Shown: positions 31,971 through 43,508, counted from the first letter of the stretch. The stretch is 64,000 bases of DNA from Gautieria morchelliformis (GCA_015179125.1 WHVA01000135.1:124001-188000), one strand, 5' to 3'. Numbers and translations are program-made. Notes: generated by a model from the letters alone, not told the origin.

Positions 31971-33098
31971 TCAAAACCTCCCTGTGTCATTTATGTATCC
32001 GAAGAGCGTTTCCATGGCCTTTGGTCTGGTCAGTAGTGTTCCCATTGATCTAGCTCTACGCCTCAGCTTCTTCTCCATCTGTCCCCTTTGCTCTCGGTAC
32101 ACTGGGCACTGTAGTAGGTAGTGGTGCACGGTTTCGTCGCTGCTGAGGCAAGCTGCGCAAGTGGGTGAGTCGGCCTTCCCTATCCTGAACAAGTGCTTCG
32201 CGAGTGGTGCGTGGCCCGTTCTCAACTGGACCAGTAGTGAACTGTGTCGTCTTGTCATGCCCCTGGTGAGTTTCATGTATGCTGGCGATGGCATTGTTGG
32301 GTCGATCTTGTGCGCATGCTTGGCCCTCGGCGATCTCACGAACGTCTCCCTGGCTTGTGCCTTCAGCACTTTGTGGTGTCTCAGTAGTTTGGCTGTCTTG
32401 CTGGTGGGCATTCTCCCCTGACATATCGGCAAGTCATTTGCGCTTCTGGTGGAGTCGCCTTCCGCTGCCCTCTTAGCTTCCCTGTCCGCCCGCTCGTTTC
32501 TTTCTATCCCCTTGTGCCCAGGTATCCATCTCACTGTCACCGTTGCTTTTCCTCCCTTTTCCTCCCTTATTGCTTCCATCTGGTCGTGTATGGCTTCAAC
32601 CAGGTACTGTCCCGATATTGCTCACTCCTCTCTGGTCGTCTGTATCGCTGACTGGTTGTCCAATCCCAGCATGTGCGCCCCACATCCCTCATCCCTGATC
32701 ATCCTAGCCCCCATCGCCGCTCCAAGGAGTTCCGCTTCGAAGACGGTATGTTCGTCCACTGATCCCATGTATTTCCTGGCGACCCGCTTCACCGCTCCTG
32801 TACGGCACAGCACCGCTGCAGCCCCCACCCCGCCCTCGATCATTGATCCGTCCGTGTATACCTTCACTTCCGCATCATCTCCTGCTCCCATTTCTGCTGC
32901 TTCCTCCTTGTTTTCGGGTATATTCACGTTGAAGACAGGCTTCCATTTGTGCCCCCGTCTTACCACTTCGATCGTCTCCATTCGCTGCGGCTGTAGGTGG
33001 AATGCATGTAGGATTTCGTGGAGCGATGACCTGTGTTTCTTGACGTATCTATGCGCTGCTTTTCTCACGTGTTTGGACAGGGGGTGCTGTTTGGGCAA
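31971..33098 (-). pseudogene. LINE RNase H and C-terminal zinc knuckle
   Basis: RNase H with V-Y-T-D-G-S-M, F-E-A-E-L and L-D-N-Q-S-A-I-Q, an in-frame TGA (32619-32621; Lys in copy 1, probably CGA originally), then W-I-P-G-H-K-G and E-R-A-D-R-E-A-K. The C-terminus has C-A-A-C...H-H...C, the knuckle found at the end of LINE ORF2. A one-base loss relative to copy 1 just after 33107 shifts this part out of the RT frame. Confidence 0.85.
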
Positions 33099-33106
33099 AC
33101 ACGTAG

Positions 33107-33913
33107 TCAGACTGCGGCTCGATGAACAACCTTGGATACTAGTAGCGAGAATGGTAATAGATTTGCGTGTGCATCAGCCCTGTCGCTCGCTGTCATTCGC
33201 ATCGCCCCTGTGATTGCGAGGGCGGCTTGCCTCTGTACTCTTGCCAGTTTGGTGATGTGCCCCTTTGTGCCTTTGGATCGTTTAGATTCTGGGATTAGAT
33301 AGGTGTCAGCCACGTATAGCACCTTCGGCACTGTTACCGCTATATAGAATTGTCTCATATGCTTAGCTGATATCCCCTTCGCGGTTTTCGCGATTCTATG
33401 GTATTGATCCATAAGCTTGGTACCCTTCTTCAGCGCATAGTTAACCTGTTGTTTAAATCTCAACTCTTGATCCATTATTATCCCTAGGTACTTGTGTGCT
33501 TCGGCCGGTACAATCTCCTGGGTGCCGATCATGATAGACGGTCTGGTGATCGGCCTTGTGACCTGTTGGGACAGTTCAGCGGTGGCCTTGTCAATCAGCG
33601 CCATGGCCTCTATTATCTTGACTGACAGTGCATTGCCCTCTGCAGCGAGGCTCCCCTTCACCTGACTCGCTATCCTTTCACACCTTGCATCATCCTCTAC
33701 CTGCTCTAGTACAAATGCGATTGACCTCAGCGCATTCACCGCTTGCCTCGATACCCCTTTGTACTGCATAACTTGGAGGATAGCGGTGGATAACGTGTCG
33801 ACCGTCCACGGCTTACCTCGCACAATCAGCAGTGTAGGCTCGAGATACTGCTTACCTTCTTCCGCATCTGCTATCTCCTGCCCTGGAAGGTCCCTTATCT
33901 CATCTCTGGTCAT
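33107..33913 (-). pseudogene. LINE ORF1 N-terminus fused to RT thumb
   Basis: About 150 residues resembling the N-terminus of fungal LINE ORF1 (L-S-T-A-I-L-Q-V, N-A-L-R-S-I-A-F-V-L-E) pass without a stop into I-T-R-P-S-I-M-I-G, the RT thumb segment seen in copy 1. The join is near 33550. The frame then ends at a TGA (33107-33109) after H-R-A-A-V, the same codon as in copy 1. ORF1 assignment is from memory of related elements; the deletion itself is directly visible by comparing the two copies. Confidence 0.75.
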
Positions 33914-33993
33914 CGTCTCTGGATCTCCTGAAAACTAGTCTTCTCCTCATCTGTTATGCCTGAAAGCCAAGCAACAACAAGTTAAGTGGGAAA

Positions 33994-34311
33994 ATGTCAC
34001 TAAGAGTTGGACAATGTACTTCCATTACATCCCTCAAGGAAACCTTCAATTTGCTTTGCAGCATTGAATACGCTCACAGCACGTCTTTGACGGACAACAC
34101 ACCCACCTTGAAAGAATTGGTGTTGAGACCAGGCAATAGAGCGGTGGTGCCTTTTGCTAAGTCGTTTGGCCTCATGGTCAATAACTCTCAGCATCGAATC
34201 TACATCATTATTAATAGCGACACATTTGGACAGAGCAGCAGCACGAGCTTGCTGACGTTGACGATATGTGAGAGTGGGGCCTTTACATCTGTTCTTGCCA
34301 CTAGGATGCAT
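33994..34311 (-). pseudogene. Fragment of a basidiomycete repeat-associated protein
   Basis: About 103 residues with a basic T-Y-R-Q-R-Q-Q-A-R-A-A-A-L motif, a predicted helical middle and R-Q-R-R-A-V-S-V-F-N-A-A. It resembles N-termini of large uncharacterised proteins common near KDZ transposons in mushrooms (from memory). It ends at 33994, close to the 5' end of LINE copy 2, which probably cut it. Confidence 0.4.
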
Positions 34312-34460
34312 GATAGAGGTGGTTCAAGCATAAAAAATTCTGAGATCAAACTCTGAAAGCTAATTCGATCCATAGTAACATAGACACTGTTTGATTCATG
34401 GTAACATAGACACCATTTGATTCATAGTAACATTGCACTAACTGAACTAGTTGCTATTAT

Positions 34461-35535
34461 TTATTTTCCAGATTCTGAGCAACGGCTGCGAGAGCATAAG
34501 TGCAAGTGGCTCGGTGGAACAGCAAAGGCTGTGTCTATGAGACACTGTGCCCATCTCATCGTATCCCTGTCACCAGGGAATTGCAAGTTGTCCACCATAT
34601 CGAATAGCATGGCTGGGACTTTCCTTGAATTGCACTGAGGCTGCATGTCAGCCTGGTCTGCCATTTCGAGTTTCAGCCTAAGCCACGAGTCAAATAAGAA
34701 ATCTGGGATGGTCGAAGGATTCTCTATAGGCTTAGGAGTAGGTGGCTTCTCATTAGCAGTGACAGGCGATGGGCTATGCAGATAGCCTTTGTGAGCAATG
34801 TGATCCCTCTTTGCTGGTGAGGTCACCAGTTCAGGGGTTTTATCGCCATCATGAACAATGTCAGGGGTGACTGCTCATGAATCAGCAGCATTCAAGGAAG
34901 ATACTCGACACTCACATCTGGTAATACATCCTGCTTTGGCCACCCTTTTTTTCCATTCATGAGTCCATGGCAAGGCAACACTGCTGACAAAAGCCTCAGC
35001 AAGGGCAGTCACTGCCAGGCGGTGGCCAGATATATTGTCCCCAGGGATTATCAGGGTGTTACGCTTGAGAAGTCTTGGCCCAACTTCTGCCGGCGCCAAC
35101 ACTTGGGGTCATGCTCAGGGTGAGTGGTGATGAAAAGACATGCAGAAGCTGTGAGGGTATTATAGACCGTGACCTAAAAACCATGGATATGACATTCGTA
35201 AGTAACTATCAGTGGCATGAAAAATGTACAGAACTTACTAGATCGTTTATGTCCCGTAAAATATCCATGCGCACGTGTGTGCGTTCACTTATGTTATGAA
35301 TCCAGCCCGGAGGTAGCTGCAATGCCATGTTGGGATCCTATTGCTGTGATCCAAATCCAAAGGCATGAACACGCCGCTCACCCGCAATAGTGGCAGCTGT
35401 TGGCACAATACCATGGGTTTCTTGCTCTTCAATCCACCAGTGGATATGCTCAGGGAGAAGCGAGGCGATTAATTGGCCTGGAGGGCCAGGAATGCCAACT
35501 GAACGACCTGGTAAGTAATCTGAACTGTAGACCAT
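34461..35535 (-). pseudogene. Spliced gene of unknown function, decayed
   Basis: Three exons can be seen: 35535-35239 (S-S-D-Y-L-P-G-R-S-V-G...W-I-H-N-I-S-E-R-T-H-V-R-M-D), 35173-34916 (P-G-D-N-I-S-G-H-R-L-A-V and W-T-H-E-W-K-K-R-V-A-K-A-G) and 34870-34461, with introns GTAAGT...TTTTAG and GTGAGT...GAGCAG. An in-frame TAG at 35338-35340 and a frame change near 35100 disable it. I do not recognise the family. Same strand as, and downstream of, the KDZ gene; it may be part of the same transposon cargo, but no ends were found. Confidence 0.5.
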
Positions 35536-36380
35536 GTTGTTCAGGAGCTCTGAGCACCTGGGTTGGGCCTGTCAATAACAAGCACACGATGGAAGAGAGC
35601 AACTCGTGTTGTCACAGGCAGGTCATAAGCCTCACAGCTTTCAAACTAGAGAACAGCGTGCCGGTGCAGCCCTTGTCGAAGAACTTCCAAATAGTTAAGT
35701 CAGTAATTCAACAAGATTTACAATAAATTTGTATTATAGAAAAAAATTGGAGAAAACTGGGTTTTTATTCATAATGACGTCAGCAAAGGAATATAAATTT
35801 TGTCAAATGTTAAATCCCACACCTTTGGGAAACTACCTGTAACACAGTTTTCATGAGAAAATATCGAAAGCGAAGGAAATCAAAGAGGTAAGTCATAATG
35901 GATGTAAGATTAAGTTGTGTTCAAGAAGGAACATTAATTAGATGCCTTATATCGTCATGGTCGAACATCAGGGACTCATCTCCTCACTATACTACTACCC
36001 GCCGCCATTCCCTCTATGGGACAGAAGATAGAATAATACTTGATCGAGGGTCCAGGGTTTTGTGTGTTGGTTCAGGGGTTACGTGTGGCAGGAGGGCTTT
36101 GGTTCGGCTGTGTGTGTTTCCAAAATCTGTAGTAAGTACCTTACAGCTAGATCATTATGAATAGATACATGTATATTAGAAGCATACCTAACACATCAGG
36201 CCCAGTGAGTGGTATAGATAGTGTTGTGTGAATCACTAGTATGAGTATACATCATAACTTAGCATGCATATAAGTTAGCCTGAGTATAGCTGCGTGAGTA
36301 TAGCTGCGAACATGCCATGGCAAGAGCGTGTGATCAGGACAAACACCCATTTTGAGATTGCATGTGTGACTAGTTACAGT
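35536..36380. other. Stretch without a recognised gene
   Basis: Short ORFs only; A/T-rich 35700-35900 and GTGTG-rich 36050-36120. Lies between the KDZ gene and the unknown spliced gene. Confidence 0.4.
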
Positions 36381-36675
36381 CTATTCAGCTAGTGTTAACT
36401 TCATAACACCTTCAAAAACATCATTGATCATATCATCCATTTCCTTGTCCTGTTCTGAGCCCAGATCTTCGTTGACACCATCCCGATGTCCTGCCTCCCG
36501 CTGTCCAATCCCAGCCTCACGCGAGTATCCATCAAGGTCATATATGTTGTGCAGAGTAGCTTGCACATGGCGGTTAACTCGTTTCTGCTCGGCAGTAAAA
36601 CCCATCATTGCCTTGGCAAACAGCGGATCCAATCCCTGACACTTTGTAATTGCCGCATCCAGACTGGCCTCATCA

Positions 36676-37214
36676 CACTGGAGACATGGCAAAATTTCCT
36701 GACTTGGGAAATCTACTGGAAATCCTAAGGATATTCTATATTTTTCAAAATTTCCCAGTTCAGAAAATTGGATGAAAATTTAATGTTTTGTCAGAGTGTT
36801 TTGGGTGCTGGAAATCCTTCAGAAATTGGAAAATTAGTACCTACAAATCTTCAAGAAATGCTCAGGAAACATTGAATTTCCTCTTTCATGAAACTAAATT
36901 TTTAGTCAAATTTCCCCAGTTAGGAAATTCTATAGAAACACTGATTTCCACAAAGTTTCCCTGTCATATGTTCAGGAAACCAACATTTTCATAGAATTTC
37001 CTAACTGGGGAAATTTTACTAAAATTTTAGTTTCTTGAAGATTTTGAAGTGATAATCTTATGATTTTTGAAGGATTTCCTGAAGTCAAAAAACTCTGATA
37101 AAACATTAAATTTTCAACCAATTTCCTGAACTGGGAAATTTTGAAGAAACCTGGAATATCCTTAGGATTTCCAGTAGATTTCCAAAGTCAGGAAATTTTC
37201 CCATGTCTCCAGTG
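36676..37214. mobile_element. Fold-back MITE with CACTA-type ends
   Basis: 539 bp that is an inverted repeat over nearly its whole length: CACTGGAGACATGG...CCATGTCTCCAGTG, with 3-bp duplication TCA (36673-36675 and 37215-37217). Removing it restores the KDZ frame W-I-V-N-E-A-S-L. CACTG ends with a 3-bp TSD fit the CMC/EnSpm superfamily. No coding capacity. Confidence 0.9.
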
Positions 37215-38927
37215 TCATTGACAATCCAGGTTGCCAAGTGTTTCACCTCAATGTTTAATGTTTAACCTCTGAAGCTCCTCCTGCGCATGGAAGATTTTCA
37301 GCTGGCAAATACCAGCTTCCCGATGTCTGGCTTTTGCCCAATCCAGGTTACAGATGTCATCGCGGGCTCCTGATCGTAAGAGCTCAAATTTGGCGAGAGT
37401 CATATATTCTACAATTTGTGACCAAGTGAGGTTGGGACGTGGAGGGTCGAGGGTGAGAGCTGCATCATTGTACACCTTCAATGCTCGTTGGATTGCTTTC
37501 GATCTACTCTGAAGTGCCTTGTATATATGCATGCGCATCTTGTAGCCTTTTATAGATTAGTAGGATGCCAGGATGCAGTGTCTCAATGTCCATACCTGTC
37601 TGTGATACATTTGCCTTTGTTAGTTCAAATAGCCGCTCCACAACGAGCCCCTCAAGCTTGTCAACCGCAACTTGAAACTTGCAGGTATGGATATAATCAG
37701 CTCACACTGGTATTCAGGCTGTTCGGGTGTCCATTGTGTGCCTATGTCTAAGTTTTCCTCAACCTGCTGAAGTTCCTTCTGAAGGAAAACCACACTCTCC
37801 CATGCATCGTGGGTGACCTGGCGCAAACGTGCCTGATCGGTAGCCCGGGTTGCTTGCGCTGCGAGCTTTTGAGAGGACTCCCAGAGACTGTGGGCATCTT
37901 CATGTTTGCTGAGCAATCCAACATACTGGGTAGCTAAGATATCCTTTTCCGGTTCACTTTTCTTTGAGTTGAGATATTTGTGTTCTTCTTGAAGCCATGT
38001 TGAGAACTGGGCATCTGATATATGCTGTCCTGGAAGCAGGCTTTGGATGTGGACAGGCATATCACGAAGTATTTATAACGCCTGCTTGTAGTTGTTAAGC
38101 AAAAACTGACCTAAAATGTGAATGAGTTGCTATCCACAATTTAAAGCCTGTCTTACCCAGGTGCTCATACTTTTCTGCATCCCATTGGCAGAAGAACATT
38201 TCAATGAACTGCCGGCGATGGAACTGGGTTGCATGCCGCGTGAGCCGAGCAACACTATTTGAAGCTGAAACACGCGTTCACATGTTTCCAGGTCCTCCAA
38301 GCCAAACCCTTGAGACATAAGTATGTGAAAACCTAGCTGGCAAAACCTGTTATGTGCATGCCCATGGAATGCAGGGACTACCATGCGCAGCCCAGTCATC
38401 TGTTGCCTCTTACCAAGCGAACTCTGCCTCAGCATCGTGGAAAAGGAGCAAGTGATGTCATAACCAAGCCCAAGACCGGGAGGGAGCACTGATAGCAACC
38501 TATCTATGGTGGCCAATGGGTATTTTTCCCTGATGCCTGTGTTAGTGAATAATATAACACAATATAGATAGATCATACCCACAGTTTGTCACTTCTTATC
38601 ATGTCCACAATTATCCAAATGAAGCCATGCCGACACACTGATACAATGACACCTGTCTCCTCAAAAGCATTGTACATGCCCTTGAGCGTATCGGCCATTG
38701 CTGCACGCCAGCGATCCGAACAAGTGGCCACACTTGAATGTCCATCAGTGGGGTGACGGGTCACCCTCTATCTCAACTTCAACCTGAATCATGTCTTAAA
38801 TAACATACTAACATCAAAGAAGCATACTTACAGATTCCTTGTCTGATGTCTTGACTTTGCGTTTGACCTCATGTGCAAATTGATCAACAGTCTCCTGAGA
38901 AAGGAAGTAGTTGCTGTTGAATGTGAG

Positions 38928-39582
38928 TGTTACGTATTGTGATTTTCGCTAAGTCGGAACTGGAAAGGATAGCAGCGTCAACTTGTAGGTTGCGCCCCCA
39001 ATGAACTATCGTCCTAGGTATTTCGGAAATGTGTCAGAAGGTGGAATGTACTGAACTGAAGACTCGTCAGAACTTGGGGAGGAATAGAGGCGGAAGATGG
39101 AAGGCTGGGAGACTGAGGTCTTGCTAGACTCGCTGTACTAAGAACAGGAGATGGAGCGAAGGAGATCAAGTATCGAAGGTGATTATCTGAGTGCAGAATA
39201 ACAGAAATACATGACAGGCTTTTATACAAAGAGCTGAGACAACAGGTAATGGGGTAATACTAGGCAGATTCCGGGGGAAGCGGAAGTCGGGTAGGCAATG
39301 TGTGGGAACTAACTAGTCAGGAAACAATGGGACTACAAGGGGGGTTCAGGGTAAGGTAAAACAATGGCAAAGAACAAGGGGTCAGGAAAACATGTCTGAC
39401 AACGAACTACAAGGGTGACCGGATATATGGTCTTGATGAACGATGAAGCGGGTCCAGTGGGTCCGAGTAATATAGTCGAAAGAACAAGGGAATAGAACCA
39501 TTGGCGGAATGTCAGAAATATCGGAGGGGCGGAAAGTGTTGCAGAACTGAAGGTCGGAAGTCGGAAATGAACGGTCGTAACA
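38928..39582. repeat. Solo LTR, family H (655 bp), in the KDZ gene
   Basis: Starts TGTTACGTATTG and ends GGTCGTAACA with 5-bp duplication GTGAG (38923-38927 and 39583-39587). Removal rejoins the KDZ frame R-Q-S-D-T-L-T-F-N-S-N-Y-F. Ends form a short inverted repeat TGTTACG/CGTAACA. No second copy in the window. Strand unknown. Confidence 0.9.
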
Positions 39583-40957
39583 GTGAGTGTGTCTGACTGT
39601 CGATCAGCCCTGACAAATCGCTTCAGGCTATTGTTACCGTCCAAGGCACCCATGATCGATGGGTTAATTGGAGCTTCCCCGTCGAGCTGTGAATTTCGGC
39701 TTGAGATAAAAATATACAAATTGATGGCATCACGTACTTTATATTAACATGGTGGGCAGCTGTGAAGAATACACAATGTAGGTCCATTGCGGCCCAGAGC
39801 CATTTTCAGGGTCTTATCCACATGATGTAATATATCGAGGTATGCGTCGAATGCATTGGAAAATTGCTCCCGAAGTGTTGAAGTATAATTGATCTACATT
39901 AGATCAACTAGTTGCCCATAACCTAGGGAAAGTACATACACTTACATTGGTCAGATCACCTAGGACCTTCATCCACTGTTGCACACTGAATTGGGGGCAC
40001 TGAAGCCGGCATCGCCGATAAAGCTCCAGGGTCGGAATAGGTATGGTGAGCTCGGGTTCTAATGGTGATGCTCCCAAAAGACCATGAAACAGGAGAGTTT
40101 CGTTCAGATAGTCATGCCGTTCATCCTGAGGTAATCCTCGCGTGGGTTCATAACCTTTGGAAATCAATGCGAATGATGTAGCTATTATTAGAAGACTTAC
40201 CTTCGATCCCCAGGACACAAATATATACATATTTTGAACCACCTTGAGCTATCGATGCATGAACACCATACTTATACTGCATGTATGAATTATATAAGAC
40301 CGGCATTTGCATCTGCCAAGCCTCACGAAATAAGTGTCTTCGAGACTGTTTGCTTTGAGAGGCATACTTTCGTTCGCTGAATGTATGTAAGAAATTTGTT
40401 TATGTGTGTGTAGTGTAAATACATACCTGCCAACGGCGTCTTGTGCCATGTTGAGAAATTGGAAGTTGTCACCTCCTTCGTGGCTTAAATCCACCAGTAC
40501 TTCATGATCAGGTACCGGAATGTTCAATAGTAGGTCTTCCCATGCGTCTGCATCACCTATCATCCCGTCATCTATACCGACTGTGTTCCCAGTATCCAGT
40601 GCAACTTGGATAGCAGCGCGGCGCGACTGCTCTGGTAGCGCTAAAATAAGTGTGTTAGATGAATAAAGTGTTACTGTGAACCCTGCAGTACACACCATAG
40701 AGTTCAGCGCGTCGCACTTCATCCTCAAGTTCCCGGTGGGCTGCCAATTTCGCGTTGGAAATACATTGCAAGCCTGGTGCTATACGAGCACGACCGTCTC
40801 CAACATCTGAGGGAGATCTCCGTCTTCTCCCTAAGCGGTTGATAATTACCCCTTTGCTCCCACCGGTCTTCACGCGTTGAACCGTGAAGCCTTGCATATT
40901 TGTAAGATGAGGTAGCGAATTTGTTAGGTCACGTGATTCAACCTCCTCGGTTTGCAT

Positions 40958-41049
40958 GATGTCATTCCACTGAAGTCCTTTCGAAAAGCTTCAAATGACA
41001 TTATGCCAACCTTCCAAGTATCTCCTGAATTTTAGGTATCTTCAGTAAA
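40958..41049. other. Probable KDZ 5' flank
   Basis: Short spacer between the KDZ ATG and the palindromic repeat; no promoter element is recognised. Confidence 0.3.
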
Positions 41050-41680
41050 TTTTTCTTGTCTATCTGCTTAGTTTTGAAGGCGACATGCATGCTCTCTGGC
41101 TGCCACGATGAACATGGGCTCCGCACGAACCGCTAACGCTGGGAGAAGCTCAGATTCGTCATCTTCTCATTTTTAGCATAATTTTCATATATTTATATAC
41201 ATCAATATTTATTTACAATGTTGACTGCATGGTCATCGTCGGCAACGGCGAGCATGGGCTCCGCGCGATGCGCTAACGCTGAGAGAAGCTCAGATTCGTC
41301 ATCTTCTCATTTTTAGGATAATTGTCATATATCTATTATACATCAATATTTATTTACAATGTTGACTGCGTGGTCCTCGTCGGTGACGACGAGCACGAGT
41401 GGTTTGCGGTGGTCCGTGGGATGATGCCGTGTTGTTCCGGAAACTGACATTGGAAGACGCCGGATGCATGAGCCTAGACGTGTCGATGACATGAGTCCAC
41501 ACCTGACAAGAGACCACAAGACGAGCACTGACCTTTTCCATGGAATTATTGGCGGAATAGGTCCTTCACGAGAAAATTTCTAGTTAGGCTGAGACCACAC
41601 ATGTGGGGTGTGGGTCCAACTGGATTTCCATTTGGTGCCGTACAGGTGCCACTGGCATTGTCCACCGAATCCTTGATGCG
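41050..41680 (+). repeat. Palindrome-bearing repeat element, copy 2
   Basis: Same architecture as 26105-26790: tandem units of about 138 bp with TTTTTAG, TATTTATTTACAATGTTGACTG and palindromes near 41243 (GTCATCGTCGG...CGGCGAGCAT) and 41384 (GTCCTCGTCGG...GACGAGCAC), a degenerate one near 41105, then the distal block with CTAGTTAGGCTGAGACCACACATGTGGGGTG (41580-41610; two words shown joined) and TTTGGTGCCGTACAGGTG. The CTAGTTAG arm is less perfect here. Confidence 0.75.
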
Positions 41681-41709
41681 GTGCATCTTGCGCGTCTTGC
41701 AGCTCAAAA

Positions 41710-43217
41710 ATGCAGACTGACTATGCGGCCCCATACAAGTCCTCGTCTGCACACACGCCCATGCCAATCGCCACCAACACCAGCAGCTCCCAAACGCTCT
41801 CGGAAGAACAAGTCATCGATGGGTTCCATACGTTTCTGCAGTCTGCCCTTACGCAGGCGAGGGTCCAGAGACTGCTCGATGCGGATACGCTGGCGAGTGC
41901 GGAGGCGGACCTTATGATATCATGTCCGTGATCGTTGGCCAGGGCATGCTGGGGACATATCTTCCGTCCACCCGGACATCTGCCGGTGTGCGCACGAGAT
42001 ACGTCTCCGGTGTGTCTAGCATATCCTGGCCAAGGCATTCCATTCCCGCGCAACACGTATACTCACCCCGCCCCGCCCCCATGCAGGTCCCGCAATATGT
42101 CTCTTCTTCGGTGCCCTCCCCTCCAGCACCCACCCCCCTTCTGTTCCACTCCCCCGCAGCCGCTTACACAGATCCAATCCCCCCCTCTCCCTCTCGCGCA
42201 CGACATGCCCCCCCGCCTTCGCGTCATTTATCCAGGTCTGGGCAGCGACCGTCCCCATCATCCAGGGGCTGCCCCCGCCACACCTGCTCGACCTCACGCG
42301 TGTCATCTGCGACCTCCCCGCCCGCACATGCCCGAATAAATCGCATCGCGGCAAATCTAAGGGCGGTGGCGATTGAGATTAGCCAGAGGTGCACCTTCCA
42401 GGAGCGCTATTGGGTGGATTTGCAGGCGGCGCTGCATGCGGGGCAGGTCGGGATCTGGGGGAGGAGGCGAGAGGGGGCGACGGCGCAGTTTATGCCGCCG
42501 CCGATGTATGTGTATGATGAGAACGACGTGTCGTCCACTGGGTCGCGCACCCCCAAGCCAGAGCCAGACCAAGAGCCGCAAGCAGAGCGTGAGCGGGAGT
42601 AAGACCCTCCAGAAATACCCCACGCCGCCAACCCACCCGAGGCCGGCGGCACCCTCTCCCAAAGCACATCCGCCCTCACCCTCATCCGCGAATCCCTCTT
42701 CGCCGCGCTTGCCAACATCATCTCCAGCACGCCCGCCCTCCTCTCCACCGACCCCACGCACGCCTACTTCTCCAGCGTCACCCTCGCGATCCTGCGCGTC
42801 GCCCTCACCACCCTCACCCCTGCCGGCGCCGTGCTTAGCGTGCTTGAGTGCGAGCTGACGCTGCAGGACTGCCCGGAGGCGCTGAGGCCGCTGATGCGTG
42901 AGCTCGGGGCGGTGGGCACAGAAGCGAAAAGATGCGTGGAGGAGGACGATGAGGATGCGGTACGGCTGGTGGGCGAGGGGCGGGTCGTGCCGCAGCCGCG
43001 GATGGAGCGCGTGGTTAGGCTGCTGGAGAGCGGGGTGGGGTGGGACAAGCGGGAGCGCAGCCCTGATTCCGCCAAGCATGATGGGCGCAGGAGCGTGGAG
43101 GGCCGCGCGGTGCAGTTCGCGAATAGGGTCAATAGGCTCGCTCTGACGATGACGGGGCTGCCTACCTTCCAGGCGTATGCGAAGGATGTGTTTGAGGTTC
43201 TCCGTGCATTAGGATGA
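41710..43217 (+). CDS. Conserved basidiomycete hypothetical protein (gene model uncertain)
   Basis: N-terminal piece 41710-41931 (S-E-E-Q-V-I-D-G-F-H-T-F-L-Q-S-A) and a longer frame 41922-43217. The latter has a Pro-rich middle, an acidic stretch, and a C-terminal helical domain (L-T-L-I-R-E-S-L-F-A-A-L-A; R-P-L-M-R-E-L-G-A-V-G; R-S-V-E-G-R-A-V-Q-F-A-N-R; V-F-E-V-L-R-A-L-G) like single-copy proteins of unknown function in mushrooms. A TAA at 42600-42602 interrupts this frame; it could be a real stop or lie next to an intron donor (GTAAGA). GC-rich third positions distinguish it from surrounding repeats, so it is probably a host gene, perhaps recently broken. Confidence 0.55.
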
Positions 43218-43508
43218 CTCGACTGGAAGGACTCTGACTCCGCTTTTTTTTGCTTCATCTGATACTCTACGAGATATTATACCCCCGGCTATGATATCCT
43301 GTATTCTATGTGATGCGAGCATGGATGTAGCCATTATGAATTATTTCTATTTGCAAAAAAATATGTCTTTTCGAGGTGTCGTGCCCATTCCGAGTCCTTG
43401 AGTCTGCAGTGGTCAGTCAGTGTTGAAGTCGATTGCTCTCCCCCAAGGCTCACGTGGTGGGCATCACATGACTGGAGTACTGTCTTTGAAGAATCCACAA
43501 CGCAAATA

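Larger units (their letters stand above)
31693..33960 (-). mobile_element. LINE (Tad1/I-like), copy 2, internally deleted
   Basis: Minus-strand element with 5' end near 33960 and an A-rich (AAAAAT-type) tail at 31740-31693. It keeps the start of ORF1, fused in frame to the thumb of RT, then RNase H and a CCHC-like tail. Fingers and palm of RT, including the YxDD box, are deleted. Compared with copy 1 it has a 5' end but lacks the middle. It cuts into the minus-strand gene fragment at 33994-34311. Confidence 0.85.
36381..40957 (-). pseudogene. KDZ (Kyakuja-Dileera-Zisupton) transposase gene, decayed
   Basis: Spliced minus-strand gene: exons about 40957-40696, 40640-40427, 40376-40201, 40154-39946, about 39895-39745, 39690-38835 (with LTR H inside), 38764-38580, 38530-38160, 38060-37620, 37538-36381 (with a MITE inside). 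KDZ hallmarks in order: L-E-L-Y-R-R-C-R-L, A-L-G-R-N-G-P-T, M-G-A-L-D-G-N-N-S-L-K-R, N-S-N-Y-F-L-S-Q-E, C-S-D-R-W, C-R-H-G-F, Y-D-I-T-C-S-F, F-H-G-H-A-H-N-R-F-C-Q-L, G-L-E-D-L-E-T-C-E-R-V-F, then W-T-P-E-Q-P-E-Y and the C-terminal helical region. A one-base deletion near 38275 shifts frame after E-R-V-F, and the C-terminal exon has another shift near 37650. Dead gene, but almost its whole length survives. Confidence 0.9.

Noticed and set aside
32449..33213. 254-codon plus-strand ORF
   Set aside because: Antisense shadow of LINE copy 2 RNase H and RT thumb.
42357..43258. Long minus-strand ORFs (up to 240 codons)
   Set aside because: Shadows of the GC-rich plus-strand gene, whose helical C-terminal domain gives the better coding frame.
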